Shown: positions 35,169-44,466 of the stretch, piece by piece | How positions within the stretch are numbered: position 1 is the stretch's first letter | Layout of the letters: the number at the start of each line of letters is the position of its first letter | Assembly: GCF_938028735.1 (NCBI RefSeq) | Contig: NZ_CALIMF010000001.1 | Span: 1 to 64,000 of the forward strand | Length of the DNA stretch: 64,000 nt | Direction of reading: 5' to 3' | DNA from: an uncultured Thermanaerothrix sp. | GTDB taxonomy: Bacteria; Chloroflexota; Anaerolineae; Anaerolineales; Anaerolineaceae | Notes under the pieces: model-generated | The model's input: only the letters and a program-made list of their open reading frames with translations | Database searches by the model: none | Told to the model about the DNA's origin: nothing | Translations under genes and position numbers: made by a program

Positions 35169-37046
35169 TCAACGCCGGGTAATTTCAATCTCGTGAATCG
35201 GATGGGAGGGGGCAGGGTAGTACCGCACGATTTGGCGGGTTGGATCGGTCTTATAGGTTCCATCGGAAACCCTCACTTCGAAGCCATGAGGGTAGTGAAA
35301 GGCAGGTGTGAAAATCTCCGTAGGGGCGTCCAGGCCCGGCATGTGACGGAAGGTGTAATGGAAATGCCCGCTACGGTAATCAAATTCCAGGCTTAGCGGC
35401 TCGCCGGCGGTTCTGATTGGGTAGGGGCGCAGGATGGCTTCTAAAGCCCGTCCCCCCGAGTACACATCCTCTGGTCGGGTTTGCTGATCGCGGCTGAAAA
35501 TGGAAAGATCCTCGTCGTTCCACAGATCGCCGTGGGTGTTGGTGTTATCGGGGGTGTAATTCCACAACGTGTAACTGAGCAGGTTATCTTCCATGGCGCG
35601 CAAGGTGCGATCCATTGCCTGGGCATGTGCGCTGAAATTCCCATCCCGAAAGGCGCGCTTGTCGTCGAGGTCAAAGGGTATACCGCACTCGCCGATGATG
35701 ACGGGGACATCGCCCAGGCGTTCGCGTGCATGACGCTTGAACTCGGCCAGTTGTTCGGCAAAATTACGGCGGAGGAAAGGCCAAAAAACCACCTTGCCCC
35801 GTCCACGCGCGTCGTAGGCTAGCCAAGGGAGGAAACGTTTGGTGTAAAGGACAAACCCATCGTACCAGTGAGGGGCATACACAAGCCCCGTAGGCCTTGG
35901 GTTGGTCCAGCGCGGTGGGGGCTGGTTGACTTCAGGCTCGACGAAGATAAGTGCCTGGGGATGGACGGCGCGCACAGTCTGAATGAAAGCCTCGTAGAAT
36001 GGAAGCAGGCAATCTTGCCCAAAGTCAACTCGCCGTCCGTTAATTTGTGTGAAGTAATTCGGGCGTAATAGGCGGGGTTGGCCACCCGAGTCTACATCCC
36101 AGACCCCATGCTGGCGCCAAATGCATTCCCGATCTGCGCGCCAGGCGCGTAATCCTTGGGGGTCAATGCGCTCGCGCCGTACTACGCGGCTACCCAGGAT
36201 GCTGGTGTCGAACACATCCACTTCCTGGGGATACCCCGCTCCCAGAAGCATGGCCTGGAAGGGGGTAGGAGTAACTCCCTGGTGGAGCAGACCATTGTGA
36301 CGGTTAATGTCCGGCCAGCCGATGTAGCCGGGGAGAGGTTCATTCATAATATCATAGCCGATGACATTGGGCAGGTGGGCTAAGCGCTGGGCTAGGCGTT
36401 GAGCAGCCGCTAGATAGTGCCGTTGCAAGTAGTCTTGAATGTTTTCACCCTCTACAATACAGCGAGGAGCAAAAAGGCGCCCCCCGAAGAAAAGGGTAAA
36501 CATGGTTGCCGCGGCCAATTTGGTGGCGTTCGTCGGCCAGATCATGCGTGGAAAAGGATCGCCGTGGGTGGCGTGCACAATGGCAGCGCCTGTAGCAGCA
36601 AAGTGACGCATCTCTAGTCCGGCCACTTCCAGTGTCCAGCCTGGTGCACCGTCTCCGCCGCTGAAGCGGCTCCACACATCCTGGTGAAAATCTACCACCA
36701 CCTGAATATCGTAGGTGAGGGCTTTCTCCACCACGGTTGCGACATAGTCCAGGTAGGCCTCATCGTAGAGGCCGGGCCCGGCGTGTTCAATGGCTTCCCA
36801 GGTCACCAAGAAGCGCACAAAGGCCAGGCCCCATGCGCGCAAGCGGGCCCAGTGCTCATCGGCCTCTTCCAGTGGGAAGGGGCGCCCAACAAAAGAGACT
36901 TCCCGGTGCTCAAAGAAACCCTCCCGACGATACGTTGCTCCATCAGGAACACGGGGCACCTTACTACTACCGCTCACATTGACACCGCGCAACATAAGCA
37001 CCCGCCCGGTTTCATCCTTAAACCAGGGACTGTCAGTCAGGATCAT
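35169..37046 (-). CDS. GH5 glycosidase related to glucosyl- or glycosylceramidases
   Basis: 625 residues, no signal peptide. A GH5 TIM barrel with acid/base Glu in YDIMNEPL and nucleophile Glu in IIGECGIPFD; VVVDFHQDVWS is the third-strand His region. A C-terminal beta-sandwich of about 90 residues (LEFDYRSGHFHYTF...) matches the extra domain of endoglycoceramidase-like GH5 enzymes. Those relatives cleave glycosphingolipids or steryl glucosides, so a glycolipid substrate is plausible; a plant or microbial glycan is the alternative. GGAGG lies 6 nt before ATG 37046. Confidence 0.85.
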   Translation of the reverse strand: MILTDSPWFKDETGRVLMLRGVNVSGSSKVPRVPDGATYRREGFFEHREVSFVGRPFPLEEADEHWARLRAWGLAFVRFLVTWEAIEHAGPGLYDEAYLDYVATVVEKALTYDIQVVVDFHQDVWSRFSGGDGAPGWTLEVAGLEMRHFAATGAAIVHATHGDPFPRMIWPTNATKLAAATMFTLFFGGRLFAPRCIVEGENIQDYLQRHYLAAAQRLAQRLAHLPNVIGYDIMNEPLPGYIGWPDINRHNGLLHQGVTPTPFQAMLLGAGYPQEVDVFDTSILGSRVVRRERIDPQGLRAWRADRECIWRQHGVWDVDSGGQPRLLRPNYFTQINGRRVDFGQDCLLPFYEAFIQTVRAVHPQALIFVEPEVNQPPPRWTNPRPTGLVYAPHWYDGFVLYTKRFLPWLAYDARGRGKVVFWPFLRRNFAEQLAEFKRHARERLGDVPVIIGECGIPFDLDDKRAFRDGNFSAHAQAMDRTLRAMEDNLLSYTLWNYTPDNTNTHGDLWNDEDLSIFSRDQQTRPEDVYSGGRALEAILRPYPIRTAGEPLSLEFDYRSGHFHYTFRHMPGLDAPTEIFTPAFHYPHGFEVRVSDGTYKTDPTRQIVRYYPAPSHPIHEIEITRR

Positions 37047-37107
37047 CTTCCACCTCCCTGCTGTTGATTTGTGCCCGATTATACCCTGGTGGCAGATCGA
37101 GCCTGCT

Positions 37108-37857
37108 CTATCGTTCGGGACGTGGAGCGCGCTTGCCTACTGTGGCTGCGTAAACCACAAATGCAGTACGTCCATCCAAGTTCAAGGTTGCATTGAGTAC
37201 TGTGTCGTCGAAGGCGCCGATGGCGCACACACCACATCCCAAGCCCTCGGCGGCCAGGTAAAGATTCTGGCACACGTGTCCGGCATCTAAGAAAAGGTAG
37301 CGCAGCCCTCGTGCACCGTAACGCCAGGTCATGCGCTCGACGGCAGCGACCCAGAAAAAAGTCACCGCCGAATGGAGGACGTGTTCCTGCTCGTAACAGG
37401 CGGTGTAAAGGCGTAGCGCAATGTCGGTTTCTGTCTTATAGGGCACCAGAGCGTGGCGCAGAGCCAGGTAGCGATAAACGCCCTGCCCAAGCCCGGAAAC
37501 GCGGTTGATCAAAAGGAGGGTTTCAAACGCATGGCGTGCGCCAGCAGAAGGCACGGTGCGCAGAGTAGCCGGGCGCTTGGTCACCTGGCGTACCCCCTGG
37601 GTGGCCCAGAGCAAAAGCGCCAGTTCCTCCAGCGCGAGGGGTTGATCAGCATAGTGACGTAAAGTACGCCGTTGGGCCATAATCTGCCAGAGATCGGCCG
37701 GTGGCGGCTTCAGGGTTTCCATCGTGGGGAGCGGAATGAGGGTAGTTTGGGGATCATACGGCCATTCTAACGGCGGCTGAGACAATCCCTGCTGTTGGGC
37801 TGTTTCACCCACAGATTGTGTGAGTTGGAGAGCAGTCAACACCTCTTTGGGGATCAT
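37108..37857 (-). CDS. SagB-type nitroreductase-family oxidoreductase
   Basis: 249 residues. FMN nitroreductase fold: RRTLRHYADQPLALEELALLLWATQG at the N-terminal flavin site, VPSAGARHAFETLLLI, and GLGCGVCAIGAFDD. SagB enzymes oxidise azolines in RiPP pathways, but no YcaO cyclodehydratase or precursor is adjacent, so this stand-alone relative may act on other substrates. Its start overlaps the GNAT stop (TAATG), so it is translationally coupled. Confidence 0.85.
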   Translation of the reverse strand: MIPKEVLTALQLTQSVGETAQQQGLSQPPLEWPYDPQTTLIPLPTMETLKPPPADLWQIMAQRRTLRHYADQPLALEELALLLWATQGVRQVTKRPATLRTVPSAGARHAFETLLLINRVSGLGQGVYRYLALRHALVPYKTETDIALRLYTACYEQEHVLHSAVTFFWVAAVERMTWRYGARGLRYLFLDAGHVCQNLYLAAEGLGCGVCAIGAFDDTVLNATLNLDGRTAFVVYAATVGKRAPRPER

Positions 37858-38483
37858 TAGAGGCTCCTTTTGGTGAGAAATTTGACCATGCGAAAATAAT
37901 AGGGCTGATGCCCATGCGTGGGCTGGGCAATGAATCCACTCTTTTCATAGAGACGAATGGCAGCGAGGTTATCGGCGGCCACTAAGAGGGCGATTTTGGA
38001 AAGGCCGGCGGCATTGGCCAGGCGTTCGGCAAACATCAACAAGGCGCTACCAAGACCCTGGCGGCGAACGTCCGGGTGAGTAGCGAGGTGCGCCACGTAG
38101 AACTCATCTGGGCGCGCTTCGAGCGTAAGAGAGAATCCGGGCCGGGCTAGTAAGTGCGTCCCTCGTCTTATTAGTTGCCAGCGTTCGTTAAATGAGTAGG
38201 CTTGAAAGATGCAGGGCACCAGTCCTAGGCTGAGGCGTAGCAAACGACGTCCCGGGAAGGCCATCAAGAGCCCCGCTGGGATGCCTCCAACCTCGGCAAT
38301 GTAGCCAACCTGGTAACTCATACGGTGACCGGGTGAGATGAAGAATATCCCCAAGACGTGCCTGAGCCGCTCCGGTGAGCCCAGGCCGAAGATGTCTTGG
38401 CCCAAGTCTCCCAGCGTACTAGCCAGCAAAGGAACTGCCAAGGGCGCATCTTCCGGTTGGGCGGGGCGGATAAGGGGCTTCAT
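37857..38483 (-). CDS. GNAT-family N-acetyltransferase
   Basis: 208 residues. The acetyl-CoA pyrophosphate loop is RRQGLGSALL, followed by the ALLVAADNLAAIRLYEKSGF helix-strand motif typical of RimI-like enzymes. The central part (YSFNERWQLIRRG) differs from ribosomal acetylases. Substrate unknown. Overlaps murJ by 4 nt and the SagB-like gene by 1 nt. Confidence 0.87.
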   Translation of the reverse strand: MKPLIRPAQPEDAPLAVPLLASTLGDLGQDIFGLGSPERLRHVLGIFFISPGHRMSYQVGYIAEVGGIPAGLLMAFPGRRLLRLSLGLVPCIFQAYSFNERWQLIRRGTHLLARPGFSLTLEARPDEFYVAHLATHPDVRRQGLGSALLMFAERLANAAGLSKIALLVAADNLAAIRLYEKSGFIAQPTHGHQPYYFRMVKFLTKRSL

Positions 38484-40096
38484 GGCGTGGGGGCCTCGTG
38501 CTTAGGGCGTAGACGATGATAGAGCCAGCGCATTAGCATTTGACTTTCGGGGGTGCGCAGCAGCCATAACCCTAGCCCGTATAGCCCTAGGCCCAGTCCC
38601 AGCGAGAGGAGGAGGAGCAATGCATGCCCCACGCGGCCCCCTCCCATCTGGAGCCAAGCGGTAATTCCCATCCCCATCCCTAGTGTGGCCAGGGTGCCGC
38701 GTCCCAAGGCGTCCCAGAGCGGGCGCAAGGGCAATCCGGCCAGGCGGCGGCGCATGAAATAAAGTAGCCCCAGCATCTCTAAAAACGTAGCCAGGGAATT
38801 GGCCAGGGCTAAGCCACCATGAGGCATCCAGCCAATTTGGCGGAACAATTGGGCAAAAAACAAACTCAGGCCGATGTTCAGGCTCATGGCGATCACGCCA
38901 ATAGCGACTGGAGTGCGGGTGTCGTGGAGCGCGTAGAAGGCCCGGCTGAGCACCTCTACCATGCAGTGGCCGACCAGCCCGGCGGCGTACCACAGCAGAG
39001 CCCACGTCACCATGGCGGTAGAACGTGCGTCAAAAGCCCCACCCTGATAGAGCAACACCACTAAGGGCTGGCGTAGCAGAATTAACCCCAGGGTGGCGGG
39101 CAGAGCCAACAATAGCACTCCCCGTAGGGTAGAGACGAGGGAGGTGCGCATTTCGGCATATTCACCACGTGCGACTTGTGCGGAAAGGATCGGCAGAGAG
39201 GCGATCCCGGCGGACTGGGCAATTGCCATTTGAGGGACGAGCATCAGGCTGAACGCCAGCGCAATGGCGGAAACACTGCCCTCAGGAAGGCTGAGAGCAA
39301 TGATCGTATTAACCACAAAATTGAGTTGCACCACCGCTACGCCGAAGATGCGCGGCCCCATCAGGCGCAGAACCTCGCGCACGGCGGGCAAACGGCGGCC
39401 CAACGTCAGGACGAAATGTCCGCGCAGACGCCCAAGGGTGGGGAGTTGCACACCCAAGTGGAGGCACGCTCCCAGGACAGCCCCCCATGCTAGGCGGTCA
39501 ATGCCCCAGTCGCGGGGAAAGACCAGTACTCCCAGAATCATTCCAATCGAGTACATCGCCGGTGCAATGGCTGGCACCCAGAAGCGCTGATGCGCGTTGA
39601 GAATGCCCATGACCAGTCCGCTAATACCAAAAATAGGCACAGTGAGCAGCAGAATTCGCAGGAGGTGGGCGGTCAGGGCTTCCTGGCCGGGGTCCTGGCC
39701 AGGCGCCAGCAGGAATAACCCATGCCGGACTACCTGAGGCGCAGATAATCCCACCCCGGCACTGACCAGGCTGAGGATGAGCACCAACCAGTTGAAAATG
39801 GCCGAAGCCAGCCGCCAGGCCTGATCGCGCTGTTCTTGGGTGAGCAAGGCCGTAAAGGTGGGAATAAACGCCGAACCAAGGGCACCGCCTGCCATCAGGT
39901 TAAACAGCATTTCGGCGACTCGGTTGGCCGCATTAAACGAATCCAGTGCTGCGCTGGTACCAAAGGCGCGGTAAATCAGGATGCCCCGCACTAACCCCAT
40001 CAAATTGCTGATCAGGAAGGCCAGCATGACGGTTGTCGCGGCGCGGGCGATGCGCCGGTTGGCCTGAGCAACACTGACTGAGGCCTGATTGTGCAT
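38480..40096 (-). CDS. murJ: Lipid II flippase MurJ
   Basis: 538 residues from ATG 40096; the frame opens 6 codons earlier. About 14 membrane segments of the MOP superfamily. Diagnostic pieces are ARAATTVMLAFLISNLMGLVRGILI, GALGSAFIPTF and SRAFYALHDTRTPV. Flips lipid II for peptidoglycan assembly, so this lineage makes a murein wall or keeps the gene. First gene of a minus-strand run with GNAT and nitroreductase genes. Confidence 0.93.
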   Translation of the reverse strand: MHNQASVSVAQANRRIARAATTVMLAFLISNLMGLVRGILIYRAFGTSAALDSFNAANRVAEMLFNLMAGGALGSAFIPTFTALLTQEQRDQAWRLASAIFNWLVLILSLVSAGVGLSAPQVVRHGLFLLAPGQDPGQEALTAHLLRILLLTVPIFGISGLVMGILNAHQRFWVPAIAPAMYSIGMILGVLVFPRDWGIDRLAWGAVLGACLHLGVQLPTLGRLRGHFVLTLGRRLPAVREVLRLMGPRIFGVAVVQLNFVVNTIIALSLPEGSVSAIALAFSLMLVPQMAIAQSAGIASLPILSAQVARGEYAEMRTSLVSTLRGVLLLALPATLGLILLRQPLVVLLYQGGAFDARSTAMVTWALLWYAAGLVGHCMVEVLSRAFYALHDTRTPVAIGVIAMSLNIGLSLFFAQLFRQIGWMPHGGLALANSLATFLEMLGLLYFMRRRLAGLPLRPLWDALGRGTLATLGMGMGITAWLQMGGGRVGHALLLLLSLGLGLGLYGLGLWLLRTPESQMLMRWLYHRLRPKHEAPTP

Positions 40097-40191
40097 CGGA
40101 CATGATGATAACACAAACTGCTACCCTTTGAGAGCGGCGTTTGGGAGGCGGTCTATGTATAATTAGCCTTAGGTGACCTTATGGAGGTGAT

Positions 40192-40893
40192 ATGTTTCCT
40201 ATCAAGGATACCATTCGCTCGCGTTCGTTTCCCATCGTAAATTGGACTCTTATTGTCCTTAATGCCATTGTTTTTCTATTCATTGAACTAAACCTTTCGC
40301 CGCAGGGGTTAGAACGATTCATCTACACCTTTGGCCTGGTGCCGGCACGCTTTTCTTTGATCAATCCCATGACCTGGTATCCCTTACTCACCCACATGTT
40401 TTTACACGGGGGGTGGTTGCATTTTCTGAGCAACATGTGGACGCTCTACATCTTTGGAGATAACGTAGAAGACCGTTTAGGCTCAGGGCGTTATCTAATT
40501 TACTACCTGTTGGGCGGTGTGGTGGCTGGCCTGATCCAAATGTTCCTCGGCGGAGCGCCCAATATACCCTCTATTGGTGCCAGTGGTGCCATTGCGGCCG
40601 TTCTGGGGGCTTATTTCCTTTTCTTCCCCCATGCTCAGGTGATCACATTTGTGCCAGTGTTCTGGATGCCCTGGTTTGTCAATATCCCGGCGGTGGTGTA
40701 CCTGGGGTTCTGGTTTATCTCGCAGTTGTTCTCAGGAGTGCTGGCGCTGGCACTGCCGGCCGGTGTAACCGCGGGCGGCATTGCTTGGTGGGCGCATATC
40801 GGTGGGTTTGTGTATGGGTTGGTCATGGCGCGTCCGTTTAGTTATCGCCGTCATCATCGCCCATGGTACCTGGATGAGTATTACCCTTGGTGA
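40192..40893 (+). CDS. Rhomboid-family intramembrane serine protease
   Basis: 233 residues. HMFLHGGWLHFLSNMWTLYIFG is the conserved TM2 region. The catalytic Ser is in GASGAIAAVLG and the His in WWAHIGGFVYG. Six membrane segments. Cleaves membrane proteins within or near the bilayer. A TATAAT at 40159-40164 and TGGAGG lie just upstream. It is followed by a Clp-fold membrane protease and three membrane coiled-coil genes on the same strand. Confidence 0.93.
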   Translation: MFPIKDTIRSRSFPIVNWTLIVLNAIVFLFIELNLSPQGLERFIYTFGLVPARFSLINPMTWYPLLTHMFLHGGWLHFLSNMWTLYIFGDNVEDRLGSGRYLIYYLLGGVVAGLIQMFLGGAPNIPSIGASGAIAAVLGAYFLFFPHAQVITFVPVFWMPWFVNIPAVVYLGFWFISQLFSGVLALALPAGVTAGGIAWWAHIGGFVYGLVMARPFSYRRHHRPWYLDEYYPW

Positions 40894-40918
40894 AGAATCC
40901 TAATTTCAAGGAGGCCCT

Positions 40919-41776
40919 ATGGATCTGCTCAACTTGTTTTGGCTCTTCCTGATTATTTCCTCGGTTGCTCCGCTATTTCGTCAAAAGATCATTGAAACGA
41001 GTCGCCTGCAATTGATGCGGAAACTGGAAGAGAAGCGTGGCTCGCGTGTGATTGCTCTGATTCATCGTCAGGAGAGCATGTCATTTTTAGGATTCCCCAT
41101 TGCACGGTACATCGATATCCAGGATTCGGAACAGATCCTGCGCGCAATTAAGATGACGGATAACCATGTACCGATTGACTTGATTCTGCACACACCGGGT
41201 GGATTGGTGCTGGCGGCTGAGCAGATCGCCAATGCGCTCGCCAAGCACCCGGCCAAGGTCACCGTTTTTGTCCCCCATTACGCCATGTCGGGCGGAACAC
41301 TGTTGGCGTTGGCAGCAGATGAAATCGTGATGGACGAAAACGCTGTTCTGGGACCGGTAGATCCGCAATTAGGGAATTACCCGGCGGCATCCATTCTTAA
41401 GGTACTGGAAACCAAGGACCGTAACCAGATTGATGATGAGACCCTGATCCTGGCGGATATTTCGCAAAAAGCCATTCAACAGGTGAAAGCCACCGTCAAG
41501 CGCATTGCCTGCTGCCATTATCCGGAAGAGGTGGCGGAGCGTCTGGCCGAAGAATTGGCAACCGGGCGTTGGACGCATGATTACCCGATCACAGTGGAAG
41601 AGGCGCGCGAACTGGGGTTGAAGGTGAGCACAGACATGCCAGCAGAGATCTATCAGTTAATGAATCTTTATCCCCAGGCTGTGCAGCGTCGCCCCTCGGT
41701 GGAATACATTCCTGTTCCTTATCCGTCACGGCCGGGAGTGCCGGGGCGGGCTCCCCAGGGCAACCATCATGGGTAA
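40919..41776 (+). CDS. Membrane-anchored Clp-fold serine protease (SDH/SppA-like)
   Basis: 285 residues. An N-terminal anchor helix (residues 1-22) precedes a crotonase/ClpP-like domain of the serine dehydrogenase proteinase family: LILHTPGGLVLAAEQ, the catalytic Ser in HYAMSGGTLLAL, and DENAVLGPVDPQLG. Likely degrades membrane-derived peptides or regulates envelope proteins, like SppA. GGAGG precedes ATG 40919. It starts 25 nt after the rhomboid gene, suggesting a joint proteolysis unit. Confidence 0.9.
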   Translation: MDLLNLFWLFLIISSVAPLFRQKIIETSRLQLMRKLEEKRGSRVIALIHRQESMSFLGFPIARYIDIQDSEQILRAIKMTDNHVPIDLILHTPGGLVLAAEQIANALAKHPAKVTVFVPHYAMSGGTLLALAADEIVMDENAVLGPVDPQLGNYPAASILKVLETKDRNQIDDETLILADISQKAIQQVKATVKRIACCHYPEEVAERLAEELATGRWTHDYPITVEEARELGLKVSTDMPAEIYQLMNLYPQAVQRRPSVEYIPVPYPSRPGVPGRAPQGNHHG

Positions 41777-41816
41777 CAAGTGCTTTGGGTTGGTTTATGG
41801 ATGAGAGGAGGGCACA

Positions 41817-42776
41817 ATGAGCGATGAACGAGTCTCATTCAGGGTGGTGGACCTTAACCGGGATCCGCCGGAGGTGTTGGAGCAATTGCCGGGAGTTGGT
41901 CCCGCCCTGGCCAGGCGCATTGTAGAAGCACGCCCATTTACGACCCCTGAGGACCTGGTGCGGGTTAGCGGCATTGGGCCGGTTTTGCTGGAGCGTTTAC
42001 GCCCCTATCTTACTGTCTCGCCCCTTGAGGGGGCTGAGGAAGAGGATGTAGTAGAAGAAACTGCTGGGCCAGTGACAAAACCAGAGGATGAGGGGGCAGA
42101 GCCACCTTCGGAAACGGTGGCCGCGGATCTGAGCGTTTCGACTGTTCAGGCTGAAATGGGCACTCCGTCCCCTGTGATGGAAAGTGTGAAAGAGTCCTCT
42201 GCGGTTGCCCCGCCAGTCCTTCCGTTGGAAGCGGAGGGAAGTGGCGAAAGCGTGTCCGTAAAAACCCCCTCGCAGCGCGGCATGCCGGAAGCGGGCGCCC
42301 CCGCCACTGCTGAGGCCGAAAAGCCGGTCACCCGCCGCGATTTGACAACCTGGGTGGTGGGGGGCAACCTAATCACGCTGTTCTTGGCACTGTTGCTGGC
42401 TTTGCTCTTCCTGGGCTTGATCAATGGGACGTTGCGCTTTGTCTCGATGGCGCAATTCCGTCAGTTCCAGGCGGAGACGGCGCTCTTAAGTGAGCGGGTG
42501 GACCGTCTGGAGAGCAACCTGGAGGCAGTGCGTACGCGGGTGGACGCATTAGAGGGCTTGAGTAGCCGGGTCAGTGGGTTGGAGAACGAAACGGCAACAT
42601 TGAAGAGCGCACTTGATGAGGCGCAAGCCGATATTCGGGCCATCCAGACGCTGGTTAAGGGATTTGATCAACGTCTGGCGGCGGTTGAGGCAACCAGCGC
42701 CCGTTTCGAACGCTTTCTGGAGGGACTGCGGCAACTGCTGACCGAGACTCAGGCCCCAACGGAGGGAGGGCCATGA
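41817..42776 (+). CDS. Helix-hairpin-helix membrane protein with external coiled coil
   Basis: 319 residues. Residues 5-70 contain two HhH motifs (LPGVGPALARRI and VSGIGPVLLERL), the type that binds DNA non-specifically. An acidic linker follows to about 165, one membrane helix (about 178-203), then a long heptad-rich coiled coil to about 310. The topology implied is a cytoplasmic HhH and an outside coiled coil. I know no named family with this layout. GGAGGG precedes ATG 41817. The stop overlaps the next start (ATGA). Confidence 0.8.
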   Translation: MSDERVSFRVVDLNRDPPEVLEQLPGVGPALARRIVEARPFTTPEDLVRVSGIGPVLLERLRPYLTVSPLEGAEEEDVVEETAGPVTKPEDEGAEPPSETVAADLSVSTVQAEMGTPSPVMESVKESSAVAPPVLPLEAEGSGESVSVKTPSQRGMPEAGAPATAEAEKPVTRRDLTTWVVGGNLITLFLALLLALLFLGLINGTLRFVSMAQFRQFQAETALLSERVDRLESNLEAVRTRVDALEGLSSRVSGLENETATLKSALDEAQADIRAIQTLVKGFDQRLAAVEATSARFERFLEGLRQLLTETQAPTEGGP

Positions 42777-43744
42777 GCGCGCCAAACTCGCCGTCATCAA
42801 ATGGTGTGGGACGAGCGATTCGGGCGTTCTTGAAAGCCGTTCTGCGCTTGTTACTGGTCATTTTGTTGGGGCTCATCCTCGGCGCCGGCCTTTATGCAGG
42901 TGGGGTGGTCCTCTATCAGCGCGCCATCCTGCCAGCCGAGGAGAACGCGGCGCGTTTAAATGCACTGGAGACCGAGCAGGCAGGACGTTTTGCCCTGATC
43001 AAGGACCAACTGGCCACTCATGAGGCCCAGTTGCAGACCCAGCATGCGGTTGCCTATGAGATGATGATGACGTCTACCCTCCAACTGGCTACCCAATCCG
43101 TGCGTCTGGATGCTTTAGAAAAGCGGGTGTACTATATGGGAGAATTGATCGGGGAACTGGGAGAGGACACGGATTGGCTACGCACTCAAGTGGCTGTCCT
43201 CGGCACTTCCCTGGTAACATGGGAGGGCCGTCTGAGCACCCTGGAGGCGCAGGTTGAGCAAAATCGTTCGCTGGTCTATGAGTTGCAAGCGATGCGCGCG
43301 GCCAGTCATGTGCTGCGCGCCCGTCAGTACTTGGCTGCTGGGAATTACGGCTTGGCCAAGAGTGAGATTGCCCAGGCGCGCGAACGGCTGATCGACCTAT
43401 GGAAGCAGGTGCCAGCAGCCCAACAAGCCACTGTCCAAGCCTGGCTAGAGCGATTACAGCTGGCCGAGGCCAACCTGCCCGATCTGCCGGTGCTGGCGGC
43501 TGAGGATTTAGATATTGCTTGGCAATTATTGCTGGCAGGTTTGCCGCCCCTTTATGCCACCCCCACGCCGCTACGCACATTGGCTTCCCCGCCTGGGGTC
43601 ATGCAGTCGCTGGGAACGGTCACTCCTACGATATCGGCGGGGACGCCGATACTTCAAATGACGTCAACACCTACACCCGCCTTTGGGGCAACTCCAAGCC
43701 CTACGCCTGCACTTTCCCCCACACCGTCCCCGCAAACCCCTTAA
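42773..43744 (+). CDS. Membrane coiled-coil protein, unknown function
   Basis: 323 residues. A short cytoplasmic N-terminus, one membrane helix (about 17-42), and an extracytoplasmic coiled coil of about 140 residues with repeated LDALEKRV / LSTLEAQV heptads. A helical segment (SHVLRARQYLAAGNYGLAKSEI, partly TPR-like) and a Pro/Thr-rich C-terminus follow. Start overlaps the HhH gene by 4 nt. Likely assembles with the proteins encoded on either side. Confidence 0.78.
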   Translation: MSAPNSPSSNGVGRAIRAFLKAVLRLLLVILLGLILGAGLYAGGVVLYQRAILPAEENAARLNALETEQAGRFALIKDQLATHEAQLQTQHAVAYEMMMTSTLQLATQSVRLDALEKRVYYMGELIGELGEDTDWLRTQVAVLGTSLVTWEGRLSTLEAQVEQNRSLVYELQAMRAASHVLRARQYLAAGNYGLAKSEIAQARERLIDLWKQVPAAQQATVQAWLERLQLAEANLPDLPVLAAEDLDIAWQLLLAGLPPLYATPTPLRTLASPPGVMQSLGTVTPTISAGTPILQMTSTPTPAFGATPSPTPALSPTPSPQTP

Positions 43745-43770
43745 GCGGGAATCTATCTCTGGAGGTTCCG

Positions 43771-44379
43771 ATGAGTACATCCTCTGAATCGTTTGAAGAA
43801 ACCCCCACCACTTCGGTTGAAGGGATGACCGAAACCGCTGCGGGCGGTGAAATCCCTGAAGCGGTGACTGAAAAGCCGCCGCGCCGCTGGTGGCAAAAGG
43901 CTTTGACCTGGTTGCTAATCGTCCTGCTGGCCTTTGTGGCCGGCTTTGGTGTGGCCTTTTTTGCCCTCTACTTTCCCCTTCAGCGTGAGGCTACCAGCAT
44001 GCGCAATGAGTTGAGCGCGCTGCGCCAGGATTACGAGAAGGCTAGTGCCGAATTGGAGACCCTCCGTGCGGATTACCAGCGGGCGCAGGAGGCTCTGACT
44101 AGCGGACAACTGGATATGGTGCTGAGCCGTTTGATCAGTAATATCAGTTATGCGCGCCTCGCTCTGATTACCAAAGATAACCTGACCGCACAGCAGGAAT
44201 TGAGCGCTGCAGAAGCGCGCCTAAAGGATCTCGAGCCATTACTGAACGACCCCCAAACCATGCAAGCGCTGCAGGAGCGCTTTAAGACCATTCGTAATTC
44301 CCTCACCAGCAACCCCAACAAAGCGCTGGAAGAACTCCGATTGTTGAGCGAAAACCTGGCGCGCATTCGGATGCGCTAG
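43771..44379 (+). CDS. Membrane coiled-coil protein, third of three
   Basis: 202 residues from ATG 43771, with GGAGG at 43761-43765; the frame open from 43519 overlaps the preceding gene and is rejected. A cytoplasmic acidic N-terminus, one membrane helix (about 48-70), a short coiled coil (MRNELSALRQDYEKASAEL), then a helical C-terminal domain (SNISYARLALITKDNLTAQQEL) resembling the same part of the preceding protein. Function unknown. Followed by a terminator. Confidence 0.77.
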   Translation: MSTSSESFEETPTTSVEGMTETAAGGEIPEAVTEKPPRRWWQKALTWLLIVLLAFVAGFGVAFFALYFPLQREATSMRNELSALRQDYEKASAELETLRADYQRAQEALTSGQLDMVLSRLISNISYARLALITKDNLTAQQELSAAEARLKDLEPLLNDPQTMQALQERFKTIRNSLTSNPNKALEELRLLSENLARIRMR

Positions 44380-44404
44380 CACCTCCCGTCGGCATGGCTT
44401 AATC

Positions 44405-44433
44405 GGATGACCCTGGTCATGCCAGGGTCATCC
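44405..44433. terminator. Terminator between convergent genes
   Basis: A perfect 12-bp stem (44405-44416 with 44422-44433) has a 5-nt loop. T tracts are weak on both sides. It separates the coiled-coil cluster from the BaeRF-like gene. Confidence 0.6.
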
Positions 44434-44466
44434 CCATTTCCAGCAGGGAATTGTCAGGTTTCGGGG

